Assembly: GCF_019800005.1 (NCBI RefSeq)
Contig: NZ_JABGCL010000021.1
Coordinates: 1-64,000, forward strand
DNA: 64,000 bases
Source: Geminicoccus harenae
GTDB taxonomy: Bacteria; Pseudomonadota; Alphaproteobacteria; Geminicoccales; Geminicoccaceae
Direction of reading: 5' to 3'
Below are positions 41,378 to 50,001 of the stretch, piece after piece. Position 1 is the stretch's first letter. Each line of letters begins with the position of its first letter. The notes under the pieces are model-generated. The model was not told the DNA's origin, made no database searches, and saw only the letters and a program-made list of their open reading frames with translations. The translations under genes were made by a program, and so were the position numbers.

Positions 41378-43233
41378 TGGCCAACCGCCAGATCCACGAG
41401 CTGGACGGGGTGACGTCCCTGACCGAAACGGACCGGATCGTCGTCTCGACCGCCAGCGGCAACCTCACCCGCCGCGCCACGCTGGAAGCCCTGCCCTTCC
41501 GGGCGGCCAGGCCCGGTGCCGTGGCGCGCACCCTGCCCGGCAAGCTGCGCGAGGACGTCTCGGTGCAAGACTTCGGTGCCAAGGGCGACGATGCCGCAGA
41601 CGACAGCCAAGCCTTCCAGCTCGCCATGGCCTCGGGTGCAAGGACGATCCACGTGCCGCCCGGCCGCTACCGGCTGACCGTCCCCGTGCAGGTCCCGAAC
41701 GGCACCGCGATCGTGGGCCAGGGCCGCGACAGCTCGATCCTGCGCCTGGACCATGACGGGGTCGGCCTGTTCTTCGGCGCAGGCTTTGCCGCCGGGACGG
41801 CCGAATATACCGACGGGACCTGCATCGGCCTGGGCATCACCCTGCGCGCCACCGCTCAGGCGGCAGCGCTGAAGGTGGCCGGCAACAACTTCATCGGGCG
41901 CGACCTGCGCTTTCGCGGCGGCGGGCCGCAGGCCTGGGCGATCGAGCTGGACCGGTCCAACGACTGGTCGATCGTCGACCTGCTGGCCTGGGGCGATGCC
42001 GCCGACGCGTTCGCCGGCAACGGCATCTGGGTGCGCAACTCGACCGCCGCCGCGGTCAACTACGGCGACGGCTCGCTGCGCCAGGTCTCGATCAAGCTGG
42101 GCGGCCCGAACCTAAAGGGGCTGTTCTTCGAGGGTGGCGCCGCGTCGCCCGGCATCGTCAACAACGTGCTGGTCGCCAAGGCCAACATCGTGGCGCCCGG
42201 CCAGACCGGCTGCACGGGCATCCACATCAGGAACGCCCGCCGGCTGACCTTCGTCTCGGTCGACCTGGAATCGCTCACCACCGGCGTGCTCGAGGAAGGC
42301 ACGGCGGCCGCGATGAGCGAGGTGAACTCCTGGCTCGGCACCTTCTTCCTCGCCAACAGCACGAGCCCGGCCACCGCCTATGCCGACAACAACGGTGCGG
42401 TGCCCGGTGCCGTGCGGCACCGTAGCTTCCTCGGCTGCGACAACTTCCCGGCACTGACCGCGACCTTTGCCGACGGCGACACCATGCTGCCGCGCGGGAT
42501 GTGGCTGAGCTCCACCACCACCGGGCTGCCGGCGGTGCGGACGACCGAAGCCGCCGGGGCACTACGGGTCGATCGCGGTGCCGCGGCCTACATCCAGTTC
42601 GGCGCGCCCGCCACCGGCAACAACTCCCGGGTGACCTGCGGCGTGGACGGGCTCAGCGCGCCCTATGACTCGACCCTGTATCTGGGCGACACCAACATCC
42701 GCAAGGTGACGGTGGAGCCGGTCCTGCACATGAACGAGCGCAACGCCGCGCCGCCCATGCAGACCGACTTCATGCTGACCTTCGCGGACGGCAACCCCAC
42801 CTCCGGCGGCTGGAACCCGGCCTATGACCGGGGCCTGTACCTGCGGGCCGGGGGGAGTTGGCACCGGCTGCAGGACAGCCGAATGAAGGGCTGGGTGGCG
42901 GTCAACGAGCAGACCGGTGCCACCTATACGCTGGCGGCAACCGATGTCGGCGACTGGGTGGAGATGAAAGGCACGGCTGCCAAGACGGTAACGGTGCCGT
43001 CCCTGCCCTCCGTGCCGGGTGCGTCGGGCACCAAGCCGCCTGGCGGCACCAACGTGATCTCCGGCCGGAAGATCTATTGCGAGACGAGCGTCGGCCAGGT
43101 GGACAGCGGTACCGTAACGCTCGTGCCGGCGAGCGGCGTGGTGATCGAGGGACCGACCTCCACCAGCGCCGATGGCCAGACCCTGGTGCTGCGCTGGGTG
43201 ACGGCGACCCTGGTGCGCACCCGGCTCGTCTGA
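41377..43233 (+). CDS. pectate-lyase-fold tailspike-like protein
   Basis: 618 residues. It starts MANRQIHELDGVTSLTETDR, a capsid/tail-attachment-like N-terminus common in phage and prophage fibre proteins. At about residues 63-80 the DFGAKGDDAADDSQAF motif marks the start of a right-handed parallel beta-helix (pectate lyase 3 superfamily). GARTIHVPPGRYRLTVPVQV and GTAIVGQGRDSSILRLDHDG follow, with repeating coils to about 420. The C-terminal 200 residues form a separate Gly/Thr-rich domain. Such proteins bind or cut polysaccharide. No capsid, terminase or integrase genes flank it, so it is a lone module. Polysaccharide genes lie 3.5 kb downstream. Confidence 0.75.
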   Translation: MANRQIHELDGVTSLTETDRIVVSTASGNLTRRATLEALPFRAARPGAVARTLPGKLREDVSVQDFGAKGDDAADDSQAFQLAMASGARTIHVPPGRYRLTVPVQVPNGTAIVGQGRDSSILRLDHDGVGLFFGAGFAAGTAEYTDGTCIGLGITLRATAQAAALKVAGNNFIGRDLRFRGGGPQAWAIELDRSNDWSIVDLLAWGDAADAFAGNGIWVRNSTAAAVNYGDGSLRQVSIKLGGPNLKGLFFEGGAASPGIVNNVLVAKANIVAPGQTGCTGIHIRNARRLTFVSVDLESLTTGVLEEGTAAAMSEVNSWLGTFFLANSTSPATAYADNNGAVPGAVRHRSFLGCDNFPALTATFADGDTMLPRGMWLSSTTTGLPAVRTTEAAGALRVDRGAAAYIQFGAPATGNNSRVTCGVDGLSAPYDSTLYLGDTNIRKVTVEPVLHMNERNAAPPMQTDFMLTFADGNPTSGGWNPAYDRGLYLRAGGSWHRLQDSRMKGWVAVNEQTGATYTLAATDVGDWVEMKGTAAKTVTVPSLPSVPGASGTKPPGGTNVISGRKIYCETSVGQVDSGTVTLVPASGVVIEGPTSTSADGQTLVLRWVTATLVRTRLV

Positions 43234-43380
43234 GCGAGCGGCCTCGGGGCGGGCAGCCGGCCGCCCTGGGGTCGCCATCGCCGCAGCATGCAGCCGGAAG
43301 AGGATTATCTCATCTGCTTCTTATACTATAAGTTGATAATTCGCTTTTTCATCGCTTCTAGGTTGCATACGAGGAACGGC

Positions 43381-44307
43381 ATGACCCTATATATCCAGCT
43401 CACCGACGATAATCGGACCTTCACCCTTTCCGGGACGCCCACCCAGCACATGGTGGTGTATGGCAGCCAGGGCGACGACCGGATCACCGACAGTCATGCC
43501 GGCCCGCGCACCTCACTGCTGGATGGCCGCGGCGGCGACGACGTGATCATCGGCGGAGCCCACACCCGCGAGATCCGCGGCGGCGACGGTGACGACTTCA
43601 TGTCGGTCAAGGGCCGGAGCGTCATCGTCAATGGCGGAGCCGGCTACGACACCGTACAGCTCAATACCGAGCTCTACGACCTCCTGGGGGATGAAGGTGT
43701 CGTCTATCTCGGCAGCGGGACCCCGACCGCCCTGCTGGCCGAGGCCGGCCTCAACGATGATCCGGCGCATTGCCATGCCCTGTCCGCGTCCAGCACGGTC
43801 GAGCGCATCCAGACCGCGATCTATGACGAGGGGCTTGGCCGGGGCGGCCTGGACATCATCGGCGACAACGTCGCCAACGTGATCCGCGACGGTGCCGCCG
43901 CCAATGTCCTGCATGGTGCTGCCGGCAACGACACCCTCATGGGCTTTGGCGGCGACGACCGTCTGCTGGGCGGGACGGGCAACGACACGCTGAACGACGG
44001 GCTCGGCGCCGACATCCTGTCCGGCGGCAAGGGCGACGACATGCTGTTCGTCGATGCCGGCGATGTGGCGAGCGGCGGCGCCGGCCGCGACCGGTTCGAG
44101 GCCTTCTCCGGCTCGTTCACCATCACCGACTTCGTCAAGGGCGAGGACCAGATCCGCCTGGCCGGAGCTTCCGGCGTCAAGGCGATCGATGCCGGCCAGA
44201 TCGTCTACAGTGCCGGCGGCGCCAGCTACCAGATCACGCTCGGCGGCAACGTCGACGCGCTCGGCCTCTCGATCGGCCAGGCTCCCGGGAGCGACATCAC
44301 CTTCTGA
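43381..44307 (+). CDS. RTX-type calcium-binding protein
   Basis: 308 residues with at least eight glycine-aspartate nonapeptide-like repeats: GSQGDDRI, GRGGDDVI, GGDGDDFM near the N-terminus, then GAAGNDTL, GFGGDDRL, GGTGNDTL, GGKGDDML, GGAGRDRF toward the C-terminus. These fold into a calcium-loaded parallel beta-roll once outside the cell. No N-terminal signal is seen; RTX proteins leave by type I secretion using their C-terminal end. No type I secretion genes are in the window. The ATG at 43381 is chosen over an in-frame ATG 31 codons earlier because the upstream stretch is AT-rich and looks like a promoter. Confidence 0.85.
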   Translation: MTLYIQLTDDNRTFTLSGTPTQHMVVYGSQGDDRITDSHAGPRTSLLDGRGGDDVIIGGAHTREIRGGDGDDFMSVKGRSVIVNGGAGYDTVQLNTELYDLLGDEGVVYLGSGTPTALLAEAGLNDDPAHCHALSASSTVERIQTAIYDEGLGRGGLDIIGDNVANVIRDGAAANVLHGAAGNDTLMGFGGDDRLLGGTGNDTLNDGLGADILSGGKGDDMLFVDAGDVASGGAGRDRFEAFSGSFTITDFVKGEDQIRLAGASGVKAIDAGQIVYSAGGASYQITLGGNVDALGLSIGQAPGSDITF

Positions 44308-44342
44308 GCCTGCCAGAATGGGGCTCCAGGAGGGAGCACGGC

Positions 44343-45119
44343 ATGGCGGAACAGCAGGCTTCGGCAAGGGCGGACAGGCAGGTGCCGATCGTCTGGCTGC
44401 ACGGTGCCGGCATGGACCGGACCGTGTGGATGCTGGCCGCCCGCGATCCTGACCTGCCTTCGGTCCCGAGCTTGGCGCTCGACCTGCCGGGCCACGGCCG
44501 CTCGACCGCGCCCGGCTGCGACTCGATCGGGGCCTATGCCCGGTTCGTCATGGGCGTGCTGGACGAGACGGGCATCGAAGCTGCCTGCCTGGTCGGCCAT
44601 TCCATGGGCGCGCTGGTGGCGCTGGAGCTGGCTCTGCGTCAGCCGGAGCGCTGCGCTGGCCTGGTGCTGGCGGGTGCCGCCGCCAGGATGCCGGTCAACC
44701 CGGCCCTGATCGAGGCGGCGGAGCACGACCTGCCCAAGGCCGCACGGATGGTCGCCACCTTCGCCATCGCCCCGGCTGGTCGGCTGGCAGCCCCCGCCAC
44801 GCCCGGCGTCCGCCTGGCCGGCGGCGGCATGGCCTTGCTGGCGGCTTCGCGGCCGGGCGTGCTGGCCCGGGACCTGCGGGCCTGCGACGCCGCCCGGCCG
44901 GAGCCGGTGCCCCTGCACATGCCGGCCCTGGTGGTGACGGGTGCCAGGGACCGGATGACGCCGGCCGCCCGGGGTGCCGAGCTCGCCGCGGCACTGGGTG
45001 CTGGGCTGGTCCGGATCGAGGGCGCCGGGCACATGATGATGCTGGAGCGGCCGGCAGCGTTCGCGGCGGCCGTGGTGCCGTTCCTGACGGGCCTTCAGTC
45101 GAGCAGCCGGGCACGCTGA
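44343..45119 (+). CDS. alpha/beta hydrolase
   Basis: 258 residues. PIVWLHGAGMDRTVW is the oxyanion loop, ALDLPGHGRSTAPG the following strand, LVGHSMGALVALELALR the nucleophile elbow, VVTGARDRMTP the acid, and GAGHMMMLERP the catalytic His. It is a cytoplasmic esterase or lipase-like hydrolase of undefined substrate, with a helical lid between about 130 and 190. GGAGGG lies nine bases before the ATG. Its last 25 bases overlap the convergent CoA-ligase gene. Confidence 0.88.
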   Translation: MAEQQASARADRQVPIVWLHGAGMDRTVWMLAARDPDLPSVPSLALDLPGHGRSTAPGCDSIGAYARFVMGVLDETGIEAACLVGHSMGALVALELALRQPERCAGLVLAGAAARMPVNPALIEAAEHDLPKAARMVATFAIAPAGRLAAPATPGVRLAGGGMALLAASRPGVLARDLRACDAARPEPVPLHMPALVVTGARDRMTPAARGAELAAALGAGLVRIEGAGHMMMLERPAAFAAAVVPFLTGLQSSSRAR

Positions 45120-46738
45120 CGCAGCTCGTTCTTCCGCACCCGGCCGGTCGCGGTCTTGGGCAGCGTGCCGAACACGAAGCGGCGCGGCAGCTTGTAGCTG
45201 GCGAGCTGCTGGCGCAGCCAGCGCAGCAGCTTGGCCGGGTCGGGCCGCCTGGCATCCGGCTTCAGCATCAGGAAGGCGCAAGGCACCTCGCCCCAGACGG
45301 GATCCGGTCGGGCCACCACCGCCGCCTCCAGCACGGCCGGATGGCGCTGGAGCACCTGCTCGACCTCGAGCGAGCTGATGTTCTCGCCGCCCGACACGAT
45401 GATGTCCTGGACCCGGTCACGAAGCTCGACATAGCCGTCCGCGTGGACCACGGCGAGGTCGCCGGTATGGTACCAGCCGCCGGCGAACGCTTCGGCGGTG
45501 GCGGCCGGATCCTTCAGGTAGCCGGCCATGACGGTATGGCCGCGCAGCATGATCTCGCCCAGCGTGGTCGCGTCGTTGGGCACCGGCCGCAGGGTCACGG
45601 GATCGGCCACCTGCAGTTCCGGCAGGATCGCGGAGCGCACCCCCTGGCGGGCCATCATCCGGGCGCGCTCGGGCGACGGCAGGTCCTGCCAGGCCGGCTG
45701 CGGTGCCGAGAACATGGCCGGCCCGTGCGCTTCCGCGAGCCCGTAGGCATGGGTCACCCGGAAGCCCATCGCCTCCATCGCCTCGATGACCGCGTCCGCC
45801 GGGGCGGCACTGCCGGTCAGCACCTCCACCGGGCGGCGCAGTACCGCCAGCACGTTACGCGGGCAATGCACCAGCATGTTCAGGACCGGCGGTGCGGCGA
45901 ACAGATGGGTGACCTGCTCCTCCACCAGCAGCCGGAAGATCCGGGCCGGCTCGGGCCGGCGCAGGCAGACATGAGTACCCCCGGCCGCGGTGACCGCCCA
46001 GGGCAGGGTCCAGCCGTTGCAGTGGGACATGGACAGCGTGCAGAGATGGACGCTGTCGGCGCGCAGCCCGAGCATCAGCGCGCTGCCCAGCGCGTTCAGA
46101 TACGCGCCGCGATGGTGGCAGATCACGCCCTTGGGCGGCCCGGTGGTGCCGGAGGTGTAGCAGAGCGAGATGGGCGACCACTCGTCCGCCGGCGGCGGCA
46201 TCGCTGCCTCCGGGTCGCCCTGGTCGAGCAGTTCCTCATAGGTGAGCTGGCCCAGCGCCTGGCCGGCCTCCGCCGGGTCGACCAGGTCCACCACCAGGAT
46301 CGGCCGGGCCAGCCGGCCGAGCGCCTCGCGCACCACCGGCGCATAGGTCGTGTCGGTGATCAGCACCGTGCTTTCGGCATGGCCGAGGATGGCGGCGAGG
46401 GTCACGGCATCCAGCCGGTCGTTCAGGGCGTTCAGGACGGCACCCGCCATCGGCACGCCGAACTGGCATTCCAGCATGGCCGGGACGTTGGGCAGCAGCA
46501 CGGAGACGGTGTCGCCCGGCCGCACGCCCAGCCCGCGCAGGCCCGAGGCCAGGCGGCGGCAGCGGCGGCGGATCTCCGCCCAGCTCCGGCGCTCCTGGCC
46601 GTAGATGCAGCCCGTGCGGCCGCCATACACGTCGGCCGCCCAGTCCAGGAACCCGAGTGGCGTCAGCGCCTGATGGGTGGCGCGCACCTTGTCCAGATCG
46701 CGTGCATCGACCCGGTCCCTGCCGCGCTCCATGGCCAT
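45095..46738 (-). CDS. acyl-CoA ligase (AMP-dependent synthetase, medium/long chain type)
   Basis: 547 residues. The adenylate-forming motif is LCYTSGTTGPPKGVICHHRG, later AYGLAEAHGPAMF, the hinge GWYHTGDLAVVHADGYVELRDR, and the catalytic lysine in KLPRRFVFGTLPKTATGRV. It activates a fatty or aryl acid to its CoA thioester. The N-terminal LTPLGFLDWAADVYGGRTGC resembles AlkK-like medium-chain enzymes. GGGGAG stands about six bases before the ATG at 46738. Single gene, convergent with the hydrolase. Confidence 0.92.
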   Translation of the reverse strand: MAMERGRDRVDARDLDKVRATHQALTPLGFLDWAADVYGGRTGCIYGQERRSWAEIRRRCRRLASGLRGLGVRPGDTVSVLLPNVPAMLECQFGVPMAGAVLNALNDRLDAVTLAAILGHAESTVLITDTTYAPVVREALGRLARPILVVDLVDPAEAGQALGQLTYEELLDQGDPEAAMPPPADEWSPISLCYTSGTTGPPKGVICHHRGAYLNALGSALMLGLRADSVHLCTLSMSHCNGWTLPWAVTAAGGTHVCLRRPEPARIFRLLVEEQVTHLFAAPPVLNMLVHCPRNVLAVLRRPVEVLTGSAAPADAVIEAMEAMGFRVTHAYGLAEAHGPAMFSAPQPAWQDLPSPERARMMARQGVRSAILPELQVADPVTLRPVPNDATTLGEIMLRGHTVMAGYLKDPAATAEAFAGGWYHTGDLAVVHADGYVELRDRVQDIIVSGGENISSLEVEQVLQRHPAVLEAAVVARPDPVWGEVPCAFLMLKPDARRPDPAKLLRWLRQQLASYKLPRRFVFGTLPKTATGRVRKNELRQRARLLD

Positions 46739-46801
46739 CCGCGTCTCCCCACGAGGCTCCTCCCTCCCCGCCAAAAGCCTACGCCGAAGCCGGCGCAGGT
46801 G

Positions 46802-48022
46802 TCAGGCGGGATGTTCGGCCAAGATCCGGCCTTGCCGGGCGAGCAGGCCCAGGGCCAGCACCAGGAAGGTGGCGTGGTAGACGCTGTTCAGCCAGTTCTG
46901 GCACATGCTTTGTGCGAGCGCGTCCGCCGCGAGCAGGAGGGCCAGGCCGCGTGCGGCCGGGTCGGGATGGTGCCGGGCCACTCGGACCGCCTGCGCCAGC
47001 AGGGTCGCGAGCAGCACCAGGAGAAAGGCCAGCCCCGCCGGCCCGGCCTCCACCCATAAGCGCACCGCCTCGTTGTGCGGCCAGTCAAAGATCGCGTCCC
47101 CGTCCAGGGACGGCTTGCCGTCGGCGAGCGTGGCCCGCACTGTGCCCAGCCCCATGCCCAGCGGGTGGTCGGCGGCACGCTCCAGCCAGCCGGCGATGGC
47201 CACGGCGCGACCGGTCGACCATTCGGCTTGGCCGTCGGCCGTCAGCCGCCGCCAGAGCGAAGCGTCGATCAGCAGGGTGTGCAGCAGCAGGACGAGTGCC
47301 CCGACGGCGGCCAGCAGCAGGCAGGCCGACAGCCAGCGGCCGCGCCGGCGGCTGGTGACGAGGACCAGCAGGGCGGCGATCGCCAGCACCAGGAAGGGGG
47401 TGCGGGTGGCGGCGGCCAGCAGCAGGAGGCCGCCAGCACCGAGGACCAGGAGGCGCAGCAGGCGGCCGATCACGCCGGCACGCGACCAGGTCATGGCGCT
47501 CAGGCCGAGCGCCAGCACGCACATGCTGCCATGGGTGACCAGCGAGCCCGAGGCATCGATCCGCACCACGCCATCGGCACCGCGCGCCAGCGCCTCGGTG
47601 CCGTGGACCAGCACGCTGAGCGAGGCGGCCAGGACATAGAGGGCCAGGAGGCGCCAGAGCAGGCCCGGCAGGTCCAAGGGCCCGAGCATGGCGGCGAGCG
47701 GACCCGCGATCAGCAGGGCCAGGACCGGGAGGAGCAGCTTGTAGTCGAGCGGATCGACCTGCCCCTGCAGGTCCAGGACCGCCATGACGGCCGCGAGCAG
47801 GAGCAGGAGGGCCGGCGCCGTTGCCTCGTCCGGGTCCAGCCGCGGCCGGAGCATCAGGCACAAAGCCGCCAGCACCAGGCAGACGAGCAGGAAGACCGGC
47901 ATGCGCAGCCCGCCCAGCGCCAGGCGCTCGGCCTGGTCGGCGCTGAGCATGGCCAGGGCCGCCAGCAGCACCAGCAGGGTCAGGGCCAGGCGACGCGGGA
48001 GGGCCGGGATCACGGAGGGCAT
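46802..48022 (-). CDS. O-antigen ligase/polymerase-like membrane protein
   Basis: About 406 residues with roughly 11 membrane helices and one large periplasmic loop at about 280-320. That loop has WSTGRAVAIAGWLERAADHP, LGMGLGTVRATL and DWPHNEAVRLWVEAGPAG, the pattern of the Wzy_C (O-antigen ligase) domain. It joins or polymerises polysaccharide units at the outer face of the inner membrane. Start uncertain: ATG 48022 lacks a clear ribosome site, and a TTG at 48058 would add 12 residues. It is divergent from the nucleotidyltransferase/PssDE genes, with which it probably works. Confidence 0.82.
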   Translation of the reverse strand: MPSVIPALPRRLALTLLVLLAALAMLSADQAERLALGGLRMPVFLLVCLVLAALCLMLRPRLDPDEATAPALLLLLAAVMAVLDLQGQVDPLDYKLLLPVLALLIAGPLAAMLGPLDLPGLLWRLLALYVLAASLSVLVHGTEALARGADGVVRIDASGSLVTHGSMCVLALGLSAMTWSRAGVIGRLLRLLVLGAGGLLLLAAATRTPFLVLAIAALLVLVTSRRRGRWLSACLLLAAVGALVLLLHTLLIDASLWRRLTADGQAEWSTGRAVAIAGWLERAADHPLGMGLGTVRATLADGKPSLDGDAIFDWPHNEAVRLWVEAGPAGLAFLLVLLATLLAQAVRVARHHPDPAARGLALLLAADALAQSMCQNWLNSVYHATFLVLALGLLARQGRILAEHPA

Positions 48023-48077
48023 GGGCTTGTGAATAGAGTCCGCTCGACAGAATTTCAACTAATGATAGAAATAGCGC

Positions 48078-48812
48078 ATGAGCCTGCCGCCTGCCAACCT
48101 CACCACGCCGCCCAAGCGCAAGCACTTCCCGATCCGCCCGGGTGCCGCCTGGCTCGACCACCTGCTGCAGAGCTGCCTCGTGATCCTGGCGATCAACTGG
48201 GTGTTCCAGGGCATGCGCGGCATGCAGGCCAAGGAGCTGGCCTTCCGGATCGGCCTGGGCGCCCTGCTGGCGCTGGCGACCGCCCTCCCTCTGGGCTTGG
48301 CCGACCTGCCGGCACCCCTGGCCGCGATTGCCGGCATCCTGGTCGGGCACAGCGTGAACTTCCTCCTCAACGGCCAGTTCTGGGTCTGCGCGCGCTATTG
48401 CCGGGCCTATCGCGGCCAGGCCCTGCACATCGAGCGGGCGACCTGGGACCTCGCCCGGGAGATCGCCCGGCTGCCCTGGCTGACCGAGGCGGCCTTCATC
48501 GGCTCGCGCGCGCGGGGTGGCCGGGCCAACGACCGCTCCGACATCGACCTGCGCCTGGTGTTCCCCCCGGGCCTCCTCGGCTGGTGGCGGACCAACTGGC
48601 TGCTCCTGCGCCTGCGCAGCCGGGCGCTGGTCCAGGGCGTGCCGCTGGACCTCTACGCCTATGACCGGCCGGACGCCCTGCACCGCTTCGACCAGGACGA
48701 GCCGCTGCTGGTGGTGAAGGACGAGCTGGGCCGGCTGCACCGGGCGTTCCCGGGCCGGGCCGCCTGGTTCGGCCAGCTCGCCGGCACCGCCATGGAGGGA
48801 CGGGTGGCATGA
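48078..48812 (+). CDS. membrane-anchored nucleotidyltransferase-like protein
   Basis: 244 residues. The N-terminal half has three hydrophobic stretches (QSCLVILAINWVFQGM, IGLGALLALATALPLGLADL and ILVGHSVNFLLNGQFWV). The C-terminal half carries the polymerase-beta-type nucleotidyltransferase signature GSRARGGRANDRSDIDLRLV, with the G-S and D-x-D metal residues. This combination, a membrane anchor on a MNT-like nucleotidyltransferase, is unusual. Its stop overlaps the PssD-like gene (ATGA), placing it in a polysaccharide operon. Whether it transfers a nucleotide to sugar, lipid or protein cannot be told. Confidence 0.7.
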   Translation: MSLPPANLTTPPKRKHFPIRPGAAWLDHLLQSCLVILAINWVFQGMRGMQAKELAFRIGLGALLALATALPLGLADLPAPLAAIAGILVGHSVNFLLNGQFWVCARYCRAYRGQALHIERATWDLAREIARLPWLTEAAFIGSRARGGRANDRSDIDLRLVFPPGLLGWWRTNWLLLRLRSRALVQGVPLDLYAYDRPDALHRFDQDEPLLVVKDELGRLHRAFPGRAAWFGQLAGTAMEGRVA

Positions 48813-49264
48813 TGGTGGAAGTGCGCCGGACCTGTTGGGTCTACTCGCCCGGTGGCCATCTGGCCGAGCTGGAGCGGGCCACGGCCGGGATCCGGTTCAC
48901 CGACCTCTACCATGTCACCTTCGCGTCCGGACGCCAGCCGGCAGCGGGCGAGCGGGTCCATCTGGTCTGCCACCCGCGCCGCCGGCCGGGCCGCACGCTG
49001 CTCAACCTGATCCAGTCGCTCCGGGTGCTGCTGAAGGAGCGCCCGGCTCTGATCCTGTCCACTGGTGCCGACGTCGCCGTGCCGACCCTGATCCTCGGCC
49101 GGCTGCTGGGCGCCGAGGTGGTGTTCGTGGAAACCAGCGGCACGCTGGAGCCGTCGCTGACCGGCCGGCTGGTCTATCCCTTCTGCCACCTGTTCGTGGT
49201 GCCCTGGCCGGAGAAGCTGGCGGCCTTCCCGCGCGCGGTGCTGGCGAGCGGGCCGCTGCTGTGA
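48809..49264 (+). CDS. Alg14/PssD-like glycosyltransferase subunit
   Basis: About 151 residues. The N-terminal CWVYSPGGHLAELERATAGI carries the GGHL loop that binds the acceptor in the MurG/Alg14 N-terminal half. LILSTGADVAVPTLILGRLL and VFVETSGTLEPSLTGRLVYP are conserved in PssD/EpsE-like proteins. In known systems this subunit anchors the catalytic Alg13/PssE-like partner at the membrane to make a two-part glycosyltransferase. The partner gene follows 16 bases downstream. Translationally coupled to the membrane nucleotidyltransferase gene. Confidence 0.85.
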   Translation: MMVEVRRTCWVYSPGGHLAELERATAGIRFTDLYHVTFASGRQPAAGERVHLVCHPRRRPGRTLLNLIQSLRVLLKERPALILSTGADVAVPTLILGRLLGAEVVFVETSGTLEPSLTGRLVYPFCHLFVVPWPEKLAAFPRAVLASGPLL

Positions 49265-49280
49265 GCACGTCCGGCAGGCC

Positions 49281-49769
49281 ATGGCGATGCTGGTAGCGGC
49301 CGTCGGCACCTTCATCGCCGGGTTCGATGCGCTGGTCGAGGCCGCGGACCGGACCTGCATGGAGCTCGACCTGCCGGGCTTCGCCCAGATCGGCCAGTCG
49401 CGCTACCTGCCGGAGCGGATGGGCTGGCAGCGCTTCCTGCCGCATGGCGAGCTGGTGGCGCGCTTCCAGACGGCGCGGCTGGTGGTGTGCCATGCCGGCA
49501 TGGGGATCGTCGGCGAGGCGATGCGCTCAGGTGTTCCGATCATCCTGTTCCCGCGCAAGGGTGCAACCAGCGCCCTGCATCCGGCCAATGACCAGACGCC
49601 TCTGGCCCGCAGGCTCGCGGCCAGGCACGGGCTGACTGTCTGCGATCGACCGGCGGACCTGCCCGATCTGGCGTCGGAGCTGCTGAACCGCCCGGAGCGC
49701 CCCGCCTATCGGCTGGCGAGCGATGTCCCGGCGATCCTCGCCGACTGGCTCGGCCGGCCGAGTCCCTGA
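49281..49769 (+). CDS. Alg13/PssE-like glycosyltransferase subunit
   Basis: 162 residues forming the donor-binding half of a split GT28-type enzyme. It has LVAAVGTFIAGFDALVEAAD, ARLVVCHAGMGIVGEAMRSG and PIILFPRKGATSALHPANDQ, the H-A-G-x-G and N-D-Q motifs that bind the UDP-sugar. It works with the PssD-like subunit encoded just upstream to add a sugar to a lipid-linked exopolysaccharide repeat. Last plus-strand gene of the cluster. The hairpin downstream has its T-run only on the other strand. Confidence 0.85.
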   Translation: MAMLVAAVGTFIAGFDALVEAADRTCMELDLPGFAQIGQSRYLPERMGWQRFLPHGELVARFQTARLVVCHAGMGIVGEAMRSGVPIILFPRKGATSALHPANDQTPLARRLAARHGLTVCDRPADLPDLASELLNRPERPAYRLASDVPAILADWLGRPSP

Positions 49770-49796
49770 ACCGCCGACTCCTCCGTATCCGACGGC

Positions 49797-49840
49797 AAAA
49801 AAAAGAGCGGCCCGGCGCAGAGGACAATCAGCCGGGCCGC
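49797..49840 (-). terminator. Rho-independent terminator for the minus strand
   Basis: GCGGCCCGGC (49807-49816) pairs perfectly with GCCGGGCCGC (49831-49840) across a 14-base loop. On the minus strand the stem is followed by eight U (eight A at 49797-49804 on the plus strand). This is the clearest intrinsic terminator in the window. It lies 210 bases beyond the adenylate cyclase stop (50050), far for that gene, so it may instead end a separate short transcript. Confidence 0.8.
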
Positions 49841-49946
49841 CTCAGTCGGAATAAGATGTCAATGCGGTAACCAAGAGACAATGCAGAGTGGTTGATGCCC
49901 GATCGATATCGATCCAGCACAGGCAATGTACCGCCTCAGACAGGAG
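49797..49946 (-). ncRNA. candidate small RNA between pssE-like and adenylate cyclase genes
   Basis: On the minus strand a promoter-like CTTACA, 17 bases, TATATT (49981-49953) would start RNA near 49946. The strong terminator at 49840-49797 would end it, giving about 150 bases with no open frame. Inside are the perfect palindrome GATCGATATCGATC (49901-49914) and two copies of CTGAGGCGG, about 90 bases apart. The region is much richer in A and T than its surroundings. It could equally be the 3' untranslated part of the cyclase message. No known RNA family is recognised. Confidence 0.4.
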
Positions 49947-49952
49947 CAGCAC

Positions 49953-49981
49953 AATATATCAACATATGTAAAGCGTGTAAG
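49953..49981 (-). promoter_or_regulatory. candidate promoter for the small RNA
   Basis: Read on the minus strand: CTTACA (four of six matches to TTGACA), 17 bases, TATATT (five of six to TATAAT). It points toward the terminator at 49840-49797, not toward any gene. Good spacing and local AT-richness support it. Promoter-like hexamers are common in AT-rich DNA. Confidence 0.4.
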
Positions 49982-50001
49982 GATCTTGCCCAACTCGGGG
50001 C

